Assembly (NCBI GenBank): GCA_964389495.1 | Contig: CAYMDU010000049.1 | Coordinates: 1 to 12,286, forward strand | Length of the DNA: 12,286 nucleotides | DNA from: RGIG3009 sp964389495 | GTDB taxonomy: Bacteria > Bacillota > Clostridia > Oscillospirales > Acutalibacteraceae | Direction of reading: 5' to 3' | Shown here: positions 6,872-12,286 of the stretch, in pieces | Layout: every line of letters begins with the position of its first letter | Position numbering within the stretch: the stretch's first letter is position 1 | The notes under the pieces: generated by a model | What the model saw: the letters and a program-made list of their open reading frames with translations, nothing else | Told to the model about the DNA's origin: nothing | The model's database searches: none | Translations under genes and position numbers: made by a program

Positions 6872-8291
6872 AAGTATTTTTTCCAAATATTTTGCAACCA
6901 CGGCGGTGTTGATCGTGCTCTCATTCATGCTCACAGCGGTGATGCAGCTGTTTTTCGCACGGAGGTATTGGTTGTCCGATAAGCGGTCCCTGTTGGAAGA
7001 GCAAGTGCAGAATGTGGCGGGCATGATACAGGAAAACACCGTGGAATACTATCCGGACAGTTACTACATATCGGAAAGTGTGCGCCCGTTGCTGGTTCGT
7101 TTGGCGGCGGCCGCCGACACCAATGTGTTGATTACCGACAATCAATATCGGGTGGTGTTGTGCTCACACACCGATTGTGAGCACGACGGCGTGGTGTTGC
7201 CACAGGCCGTGCAAGACGCCTTGCAGCAAGAACAGTTTTTCATGGTGAGTCGCAAGGACACACTGTACAACGAAAGCCAATACATGGCCGGCAAGGCGTT
7301 GACGGTTAACGGTGTAAGCGTGATGGGGTATGTGGTGGTGTCGTCATCGGCATCGGAATTGTCGGAATATGTGTGGGAAAATTTGCAAACCTATTTGCTG
7401 TCCACCGTGGCGGTGCTGACGATTGCGTTTGTGGCGCTGTACATCATCACTTATCACACCGTGCGCCCGCTGCGCCAAATGGCGGCTATCACACGGCAAT
7501 TCAGTAACGGCGATTTTTCGGGGCGTGCCAAGGTGCGCGGGAACGACGAGATTGCCGAATTGGCCCATGCGCTCAATGGCATGGCGGTGTCGCTGTCTTC
7601 GTTGGAAGATATGCGACGCAGCTTTGTGGCCAATGTTTCGCATGAGTTAAAAACGCCCATGACAACCATTGCCGGCTTTATCGACGGCATTTTGGACGGA
7701 ACTGTGCCGCCGGAACGCCGCGGCGACTACCTGCGCATTGTTTCCGAAGAAACCAAACGCCTGTCGCGGTTGGTAACAGCCATGCTGAACCTGTCGCGTA
7801 TCGACAGCGATCAGCTCAAACTCAATCCGGTTTCCTTTGACCTCACGGCGGCGGTGTGCGCCACTTTGCTGTCGTTTGAACAGCGCATCGAAAAGAAAAA
7901 TATTGCCATCGAGGGAATCGATCAATGCGAGCCGATTTCCGTATATGGCGATTATGATTTGTTGCAGCAGGTGGTGTATAATCTGCTGGACAATGCCGTA
8001 AAATTTACAGAGGACGGCGGCACCATTCGCATCACATTGGCGCATGCCGAAGGCAAAATTGTTTGCGTGGTGCGCAACACCGGCAGCGGTATTCCCGCAT
8101 CGGAGATGCCGCACATTTTCGAACGCTTTTACAAAAGCGACCGTTCCCGCGGGTTGGACAAAACGGGAACCGGTTTGGGATTGTACATTGTGCAAACGGT
8201 GATCGGCTTGCACGGCGGCGAAATTACGGTTCGCTCTGTGGAGGGCGAATATTGCGAATTTGTGTTTTGGCTGCCGGATAAAGCACCGTGA
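6846..8291 (+). CDS. Membrane sensor histidine kinase (HAMP-HisKA-HATPase)
   Basis: Cognate kinase of the preceding regulator. Counting from TTG 6846 (481 residues): a short basic N-terminus, TM1 about 16-37, an extracytoplasmic sensor about 38-183, TM2 about 184-203, HAMP to about 256, and the phosphoacceptor H266 in FVANVSHELKTPMTTI. The ATPase domain follows, with N box LLDNAVKF, G1 GSGIPASEMPHIFERFYKSD and G2 GTGLGLYIVQ. The sensor carries C106-S-H-T-D-C111-E-H113, a possible metal or redox site. No ATG exists before TM1. TTG 6846 has GGGG at 6835-6838 and gives a usual MKSNKP start; GTG 6831 is the alternative and adds five residues. Either way it overlaps the regulator gene. The gene ends at TGA 8291, before the htrA promoter region. 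Confidence 0.92.
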   Translation: MKSNKPLFKSIFSKYFATTAVLIVLSFMLTAVMQLFFARRYWLSDKRSLLEEQVQNVAGMIQENTVEYYPDSYYISESVRPLLVRLAAAADTNVLITDNQYRVVLCSHTDCEHDGVVLPQAVQDALQQEQFFMVSRKDTLYNESQYMAGKALTVNGVSVMGYVVVSSSASELSEYVWENLQTYLLSTVAVLTIAFVALYIITYHTVRPLRQMAAITRQFSNGDFSGRAKVRGNDEIAELAHALNGMAVSLSSLEDMRRSFVANVSHELKTPMTTIAGFIDGILDGTVPPERRGDYLRIVSEETKRLSRLVTAMLNLSRIDSDQLKLNPVSFDLTAAVCATLLSFEQRIEKKNIAIEGIDQCEPISVYGDYDLLQQVVYNLLDNAVKFTEDGGTIRITLAHAEGKIVCVVRNTGSGIPASEMPHIFERFYKSDRSRGLDKTGTGLGLYIVQTVIGLHGGEITVRSVEGEYCEFVFWLPDKAP

Positions 8292-8309
8292 TTTCACAAA
8301 AAAAGCGGT

Positions 8310-8324
8310 GTTTGTTCAACAAAC
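8310..8324 (+). promoter_or_regulatory. 15-bp palindrome upstream of htrA, candidate operator
   Basis: GTTTGTT-C-AACAAAC is a perfect 7-1-7 inverted repeat. It lies 14 bases upstream of an extended -10 element, covering the place where an activator or repressor would touch the -35 region. Whether the neighbouring response regulator binds it is unknown; OmpR-type regulators more often use direct repeats. Confidence 0.4.
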
Positions 8325-8337
8325 CGACACAAACCCG

Positions 8338-8346
8338 TGCTAGTAT
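8338..8346 (+). promoter_or_regulatory. Extended -10 promoter element for htrA
   Basis: TGC-TAGTAT matches TGn plus a four-of-six -10 hexamer, 35 bases before the htrA ATG. No good -35 is present at 17 bases, which fits an activator-dependent promoter. The element lies in the 89-base gap after the kinase gene, so htrA can be expressed separately from the two-component genes. Confidence 0.4.
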
Positions 8347-8380
8347 AGAACTATCCCGAAGAAAGAAAGGTGCAAACAAC

Positions 8381-9685
8381 ATGGACGAATGGAATCGGCA
8401 ACCAACGCAAGAGCCGGAAGAACAGAAGAACGGGCAAGCACCGGCACAGCCGCCGGTGCCCCCCTATTCCTCATACAACTGGCAGCAGCCGGGCTATGGA
8501 CAGTCACCCTACCAGCCGCAACCGCCGCGCCCGCCGAAGAAAAAAGGCAACGGCGCTATTGTGGCGGTCAGTGTGGTGTGCGTGGCCGTGATCGCGGTGC
8601 TGTCGGTGTTGCTGGTGATGGCCTACAATGGCACCGATATCACAGCGACAACCACCACAACCACCAACAATCAGCAGGCCAATGCGCCCAAGCTGGAAAT
8701 CACCGAACTGGACGAAACCACCGAAGGGCTGACAACGCGGGAGATTGTCAGCCGTAATTTGGACAGCACGGTGCTGCTGACGATTTACGAAACAAGTACC
8801 GGCATCAACGGTTTCCCGTTTGGACAAAGCACTGTTGAAACCGAAGTGCAAGCGGGTTCGGCCAGCGGCATTGTGCTAACGGCAGATGGATACATCATCA
8901 CCAACTGGCACTGTGTGATTAACGAAGACACCAACGAGCCGTTTGCCCGCGTGGATGTTACCACATACGACGGAACGGTGTACGAAAACGCCGAGCTGGT
9001 CGGTTATGATTCCTCCACCGATTTGGCGGTGATCAAAGTGGAAGCCACCGATTTGCAACCCGCGGAATTCGGAGATTCCACCGCCTTGCAACTGGGTGAC
9101 CGCGTGGTGGCTTTGGGGAATGCCGGCGGGCTTGGCTGGTCGGCAACGCAGGGCATTGTGTCCGGCTTGGCGCGGGATGTCTATGAAGATACCGGCTATG
9201 CCATTAAGTGCTTGCAGGTGGATGCGGCCATCAACCCCGGCAATTCCGGTGGCCCGCTGTTTAATGCGGCCGGGCAAGTGGTGGCGGTGAATTCTGCCAA
9301 AATTGTGGCCGACGGCTACGAAGGATTGGGATTTGCTATCCCGATGAACGAGGCCAAAGGTATCATCGACGATTTGCTGGCAAACGGCTATGTAACGGGC
9401 CGTGTTTCATTGGGCATCAAAGGGCAGACCTATTCGGATGCCTACTATCAGGGCTTTTTGATTTACAGCATCGAAGAAGGGTCCCCGTTGCGCCAAACCG
9501 AAGCCAAAAAGGGCGACTTGATTACAGCCGTGAACGGCAAGGAAGTTACCGACTACGCCACCTTGCGCTCGGCCTTGGCGGAAAACGAAGTGGGCGATAC
9601 CGTCGAACTCACCCTGTTGCGTTCGTCCGGCCGCAATGTGGAAAGTTTGAAAGTGAGTGTCACGCTCACCGAAGCGAAAAACTAA
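8381..9685 (+). CDS. htrA: HtrA/DegP-family membrane-anchored serine protease with PDZ domain
   Basis: Degrades misfolded proteins on the outer face of the membrane. The 434-residue protein has a cytoplasmic Pro/Gln/Tyr-rich tail (1-52), a KKK stop, one TM helix (about 59-83) and a Thr/Asn-rich linker. A trypsin-like domain follows with triad H177 (TNWHCVI), D214 (STDLAVIKV) and S289 (NPGNSGGPL), then one PDZ domain (about 345-430, GIKGQTYSDAYYQGFLIYSI, then KKGDLITAVNGKEV). All three catalytic residues are intact. ATG 8381 is preferred, with AAAGG at 8366-8370. A frame open from GTG 8288 would overlap the kinase stop and adds residues unlike an HtrA tail. Its position after a two-component pair suggests it is a target of that pair. 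Single-PDZ, membrane-anchored HtrA is usual for Gram-positives. Confidence 0.94.
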   Translation: MDEWNRQPTQEPEEQKNGQAPAQPPVPPYSSYNWQQPGYGQSPYQPQPPRPPKKKGNGAIVAVSVVCVAVIAVLSVLLVMAYNGTDITATTTTTTNNQQANAPKLEITELDETTEGLTTREIVSRNLDSTVLLTIYETSTGINGFPFGQSTVETEVQAGSASGIVLTADGYIITNWHCVINEDTNEPFARVDVTTYDGTVYENAELVGYDSSTDLAVIKVEATDLQPAEFGDSTALQLGDRVVALGNAGGLGWSATQGIVSGLARDVYEDTGYAIKCLQVDAAINPGNSGGPLFNAAGQVVAVNSAKIVADGYEGLGFAIPMNEAKGIIDDLLANGYVTGRVSLGIKGQTYSDAYYQGFLIYSIEEGSPLRQTEAKKGDLITAVNGKEVTDYATLRSALAENEVGDTVELTLLRSSGRNVESLKVSVTLTEAKN

Positions 9686-9700
9686 ACAGGATTCCACACA

Positions 9701-9736
9701 CAACAAGGAGGCAACCGCACGGGTGCCTCCTTGTTG
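9701..9736 (+). terminator. Strong hairpin after htrA, probable terminator
   Basis: CAACAAGGAGGCA (9701-9713) pairs perfectly with TGCCTCCTTGTTG (9724-9736), extended by two more pairs past one mismatch, with a GCAC loop. It starts 16 bases after the htrA stop. The downstream tail (TCAAACGGTTATT) is poor in T, so termination may be partial, or the hairpin may protect the 3' end. Confidence 0.6.
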
Positions 9737-9771
9737 TCAAACGGTTATTGGTGGAACACGGCAAAAGGCAC

Positions 9772-9805
9772 AAAAAAATATCCGGCTGTGCCAAGCACAA
9801 CCGGA
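9772..9805 (-). terminator. Intrinsic terminator of the small minus-strand gene
   Basis: Read on the minus strand, TCCGGTTGTGC, a TTG loop and GCACAGCCGGA form an 11-bp stem with one G-U pair, followed at once by ATATTTTTTTG. It begins 14 bases past the end of the small gene at 9820. The T-run exists only on the minus strand, so it does not stop htrA transcripts. Confidence 0.85.
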
Positions 9806-9819
9806 GGAAATAGCCGGAA

Positions 9820-10155
9820 TTAGTCCCATATCACGGATTTTTTCTTTCCGCTTTTGGTTTTCGGGTATTCCCGAATACGAATCACAAATTCCAAATTCAC
9901 CACTTCCGGCTTGCCATCGTGCTCGATCAGCACAGCCCCGTCGGCCACTTCTTTGATGAAGCCGGTGAGTTGGGAATTGAAAGTAGAGAGCACACATTCG
10001 CAACCGATAAACCGTTTTGCCAATTCTTCCATGTCTGTCGTTCCTTTCTTGGATTGGATAAACCGTGTTAGCCACAGAATCTTGTTGCGATATTGGGTAT
10101 ATAATAGGATCGCAAATATAATAAGTAGGGGAATATAACTGTGTTCCACCATCAC
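9820..10155 (-). CDS. Small conserved-looking basic protein, possibly with an N-terminal membrane segment
   Basis: The 70-residue core starting at ATG 10032 (MEELAKRFIGCECVLSTF, GFIKEVADGAVLIEHDG, VVNLEFVIRIREYP, basic tail SGKKKSV) looks like a small beta-barrel clostridial family I recall as DUF6897; that name is not certain. AAGAAAGGAA sits ahead of this ATG. The same frame is open 41 residues further, to GTG 10155 or ATG 10152. It encodes a hydrophobic helix (YIPLLIIFAILLY) and a basic turn (RNKILWL). A near-consensus promoter fires about 23 bases before GTG 10155, and GGGGGTG stands close to it, so a membrane-anchored 111-residue form is possible. The extension is more AT-rich than its neighbours. 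No function can be assigned. The gene is monocistronic, with its own terminator. Confidence 0.65.
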   Translation of the reverse strand: MMVEHSYIPLLIIFAILLYTQYRNKILWLTRFIQSKKGTTDMEELAKRFIGCECVLSTFNSQLTGFIKEVADGAVLIEHDGKPEVVNLEFVIRIREYPKTKSGKKKSVIWD

Positions 10156-10184
10156 ACCCCCGGTTTTTCTTTTTTCTGTTAATA

Positions 10185-10213
10185 ATTATGCACCCGCTTT
10201 TTTCGATTGTCAA
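10185..10213 (-). promoter_or_regulatory. Near-consensus sigma-A promoter for the small minus-strand gene
   Basis: On the minus strand TTGACA (10213-10208), a 17-base spacer and CATAAT (10190-10185) match the consensus at 11 of 12 positions. Transcription should begin near 10178, about 23 bases before GTG 10155 and about 146 bases before ATG 10032. Confidence 0.8.
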
Positions 10214-10243
10214 GACCGTTTTGAAAATTAAGTGCGGGTTTTT

Positions 10244-10272
10244 GGCGGGAGAACTTGACAGCGGCGGGAGAA
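10244..10272 (+). repeat. Direct repeat GGCGGGAGAA flanking the greA -35 box
   Basis: The ten bases GGCGGGAGAA occur at 10244-10253 and again at 10263-10272, nineteen bases apart start to start. One copy lies just before the TTGACA box and the other in the -35/-10 spacer. Spacing near two helical turns is compatible with a regulator site, but no protein can be named. Confidence 0.5.
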
Positions 10273-10283
10273 TTCGTTATAAT
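10255..10283 (+). promoter_or_regulatory. Perfect consensus sigma-A promoter for greA
   Basis: TTGACA (10255-10260), exactly 17 bases, then TATAAT (10278-10283). All twelve consensus positions match. The predicted start, near 10290, leaves a leader of about 40 bases before the greA ATG. It points away from the small-gene promoter, with the two -35 boxes 41 bases apart. Confidence 0.92.
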
Positions 10284-10328
10284 AGGTCTGTTAAACTGCC
10301 ATAGCAAAAAGATAAAGGGGCTGGAAAT

Positions 10329-10802
10329 ATGACAAAGCAAACTGTCATTACCGATGAAGGCTTAAAGCGTCTGGAAAACGAACTGGACGAATTAAAAACC
10401 GTAAAACGAAAAGAAGTGGCCGAAAAGCTGAAAGTGGCGTTGTCCTTCGGCGACCTTTCGGAAAACAGCGAATACGACGAAGCGAAAAACGAGCAGGCCA
10501 TTATCGAAGGCCGCATTGCCGAACTGGAAAATCAATTAAAGAATGTTCGCGTGCTGGACGAAGCGGAACTGGGCACCGAAAATGTGCACATCGGCTCCAC
10601 CGTTACCGTGCGCGAAAAGGGCAAGAAAAAAGCCGCCACCTATCGCATCTTGGGTTCCACCGAAGCCGACCCGTTGGGCGGAAAAATTTCGGACGAATCC
10701 CCGATTGGCAAGGCACTGCTGGGGCATCGCAAGGGCGAAGAAATCGAAGTTGAAACGCCCGGTGGGCTGTTGCATTTGGTAATTGAGGATATTTCCAAGT
10801 AA
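10329..10802 (+). CDS. greA: Transcription elongation factor GreA
   Basis: Binds the secondary channel of RNA polymerase and stimulates cleavage of backtracked RNA. The 157 residues match the family length. The N-terminal coiled coil (about 8-75) carries the tip acidic residues D42 and E45 in FGDLSENSEYDEAKNEQ, which hold the catalytic metal at the polymerase active site. The C-terminal FKBP-like domain (about 83-157) has HIGSTVTVRE, YRILGSTEADP, KISDESPIGKALLGHRKGEEIEV and a closing VIEDISK. AAAGGGG (10314-10320) precedes ATG 10329 at normal spacing. A consensus promoter drives it. It is followed by a terminator-like hairpin and then lysS, a pairing common in clostridia. Confidence 0.97.
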   Translation: MTKQTVITDEGLKRLENELDELKTVKRKEVAEKLKVALSFGDLSENSEYDEAKNEQAIIEGRIAELENQLKNVRVLDEAELGTENVHIGSTVTVREKGKKKAATYRILGSTEADPLGGKISDESPIGKALLGHRKGEEIEVETPGGLLHLVIEDISK

Positions 10803-10814
10803 GTGTTGATGCTT

Positions 10815-10851
10815 TCGGGTGAGGCGACCGCGCGTTGCCCACCCGATTTTT
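10815..10851 (+). terminator. Terminator-like hairpin between greA and lysS, possible attenuator
   Basis: TCGGGTG (10815-10821) pairs with CACCCGA (10840-10846), continued past one bulged A by GGC/GCC, and is followed directly by TTTTT (10847-10851). This is the form of an intrinsic terminator. It ends 19 bases before the lysS ATG, with no lysS promoter evident in the gap, so read-through probably sets the greA-to-lysS ratio. Confidence 0.7.
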
Positions 10852-10870
10852 GTGAGAGAGAGGAATTGTA

Positions 10871-12286
10871 ATGAGTGACAATCGCGTTCCGGATACCACA
10901 CCGGAAATGACCGAACAGCAGCTGTCGGAACTGCTGCAAATCCGCCGTGACAAACTGGCTGCCTTGTGCGAAAGCGGGCAAAATCCGTATGAAATCACCA
11001 AATACGAGGTAACCGACTACACTGCCGATATTCGCGCACGGTACGAAAGTGCCGAAGCCGCCTATATTGCCGAACACGGCGCGCCGGAAGAAGGACAAAG
11101 CGTGGAACTTCCTCAGCCGATCACCGTGTCGGTGGCAGGGCGTATGATGAGTCGCCGCATCATGGGCAAAGCCAGTTTCTTGGATTTGCACGACAGCCGG
11201 GGACACATTCAAGTGTATGTCAGCCGCAGCGATGTGGGTGACGAGGTATATGCCGGCTTTAAAAAGTGGGACATTGGGGATATTTTCGGATTAACCGGGT
11301 TTGTGTTCCGCACGCGCATGGGGGAGATTTCCATTCATGCCACTTCGTTGACTTTGCTCAGCAAATCGTTGTTGCCGCTTCCGGAAAAATACCACGGCTT
11401 GCGCGACACCGACACGCGGTACCGTCAGCGCTATTTGGATTTGATTGTCAATCCCGAAGTGAAAGACACCTTCATCAAGCGTTCCAATATTTTGCGTGAA
11501 ATTCGCGCCTATTTGGACAGCAAGGGTTTTTTGGAAGTTGACACCCCGATTTTGGTACCCATGGAAATCGGCGCCGCGGCACGCCCGTTTGCCACGCATC
11601 ACAATGCGCTGGATATGGACATGTACCTGCGCATCGAAACCGAATTGTATTTAAAACGCTTGATTGTCGGCGGTATGCACCGCGTGTATGAAGTCGGCCG
11701 GATTTTCCGCAACGAAGGCATGGACACCAAGCACAATCCGGAATTTACAACCATTGAATTGTATCAGGCCTTTACCGATTATCACGGCATGATGGACTTG
11801 GTGGAGGAACTGTACACCCTGCTGGCCGAACGCATTTGCGGCAGCCGCATCATCACCTATCAAGGCATTGAAATCGATATGGGGCACTGGGAACGCCTCA
11901 CCATGGCCGAGGCGGTTAAAAAATACGCCGGCGTGGATTACTACGATTGGCAAAGCGACGAAGAAGCGCGCGCCTGCGCGGCCGAAAAGCATGTGGAAGT
12001 GCCGGCCGATGCCACACGCGGCACGGTGTTGATTGAGCTGTTTGATGCCTATGTGGAAGAAAAGCTAATCCAACCGACATTCATCTACGACTACCCCGTG
12101 GAAAACAGCCCGCTGGCCAAGCGGAAACCGGAAGACCCGCGTTTCACCGAACGGTTTGAGTATTTCATCAATGCCACGGAATACGGCAATGCGTTCAGTG
12201 AGTTAAACGATCCCATCGACCAGCGTGAGCGGTTTGAACGGCAAGTAGCTGCCAAACGCGCCGAAGACCCGAACACCCGTGCCGAG
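10871..12286 (+). CDS. lysS: Lysyl-tRNA synthetase, class II (3' end beyond the window)
   Basis: Charges tRNA-Lys with lysine using ATP. 472 codons are present without a stop, so the C-terminus with class II motif 3 is missing. An N-terminal helix (QLSELLQIRRDKLAAL) leads into the OB-fold anticodon domain (about 88-175, VAGRMMSRRIMGKASFLDL). Next come EKYHGLRDTDTRYRQRYLDLI, the motif 1 region (RSNILREIRAYLDSKGFLEVDTPIL), ARPFATHHNALDMDMYLRIE, and motif 2 GRIFRNEGMDTKHNPEFTTIE, then ENSPLAKRKPEDP. ATG 10871 follows GAGAGAGAGGA at 10853-10863. A small difference is EIGAAARPF where many relatives have GGAAARPF. No T-box leader fits in the 68-base gap to greA; the only visible control is the hairpin before it. 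Confidence 0.97.
   Translation, partial: MSDNRVPDTTPEMTEQQLSELLQIRRDKLAALCESGQNPYEITKYEVTDYTADIRARYESAEAAYIAEHGAPEEGQSVELPQPITVSVAGRMMSRRIMGKASFLDLHDSRGHIQVYVSRSDVGDEVYAGFKKWDIGDIFGLTGFVFRTRMGEISIHATSLTLLSKSLLPLPEKYHGLRDTDTRYRQRYLDLIVNPEVKDTFIKRSNILREIRAYLDSKGFLEVDTPILVPMEIGAAARPFATHHNALDMDMYLRIETELYLKRLIVGGMHRVYEVGRIFRNEGMDTKHNPEFTTIELYQAFTDYHGMMDLVEELYTLLAERICGSRIITYQGIEIDMGHWERLTMAEAVKKYAGVDYYDWQSDEEARACAAEKHVEVPADATRGTVLIELFDAYVEEKLIQPTFIYDYPVENSPLAKRKPEDPRFTERFEYFINATEYGNAFSELNDPIDQRERFERQVAAKRAEDPNTRAE

Noticed and set aside
8641..8685. ACAACC-type repeats in htrA as a possible repeat array
   Set aside because: They encode the Thr/Asn linker after the membrane helix, a normal low-complexity coding stretch.
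10803..10870. T-box or other riboswitch before lysS
   Set aside because: The 68-base gap is too short for a T-box and holds only one terminator-like hairpin; no specifier loop or T-box sequence is seen.
1..12286. CRISPR array, insertion sequence, tRNA or rRNA gene
   Set aside because: No repeat-spacer pattern, transposase-like product, terminal repeats or conserved RNA sequences were seen on either strand.

Overview
The window looks like the chromosome of a moderately GC-rich anaerobic Firmicute, probably a clostridium of the Oscillospiraceae/Ruminococcaceae type. This is inferred from strong AGGAGG-type ribosome binding sites, a perfect sigma-A consensus promoter, a greA-lysS gene pair, and a bacterial microcompartment (BMC) locus with PduS/PduT homologues. 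Species cannot be told from the sequence. There is no gene-free stretch longer than 300 bases.

Bases 1-5415 are the downstream part of a BMC operon, all on the + strand and tightly packed. The order is a BMC-H shell hexamer (cut by the left edge), a EutN/CcmL pentamer, a PduS-type flavin/iron-sulfur protein, a PduT-type trimeric shell protein, a DeoR-family repressor, a CoA-acylating aldehyde dehydrogenase, and a PduL phosphate acyltransferase. Both enzymes begin with an amphipathic helix of the kind that targets cargo into the shell. Inside the shell an aldehyde would be oxidised to acyl-CoA (making NADH) and then turned into acyl-phosphate. PduS with PduT can be read as a way to pass electrons through the shell. 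The aldehyde-producing signature enzyme is not in the window, so the substrate is unknown. The DeoR regulator makes a sugar-derived route (fucose/rhamnose to 1,2-propanediol) a reasonable guess, but only a guess. A bidirectional terminator closes the operon.

Bases 5537-6040 hold a convergent minus-strand flavin reductase-like gene. Bases 6173-9685 hold an OmpR-family response regulator, its membrane histidine kinase and an HtrA/DegP-like membrane-anchored serine protease. This arrangement recalls the CssRS-HtrA envelope-stress module. The kinase has a Cys/His cluster in its extracytoplasmic domain, and inverted repeats lie upstream of both the regulator and htrA.

Bases 9772-10213 hold a small minus-strand gene with its own near-consensus promoter and its own terminator. 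It encodes a conserved-looking 70-residue basic protein, possibly extended by an N-terminal membrane segment. Facing away from it is a perfect consensus promoter (TTGACA-17-TATAAT) driving greA. A terminator-like hairpin lies between greA and lysS. lysS runs off the right edge.
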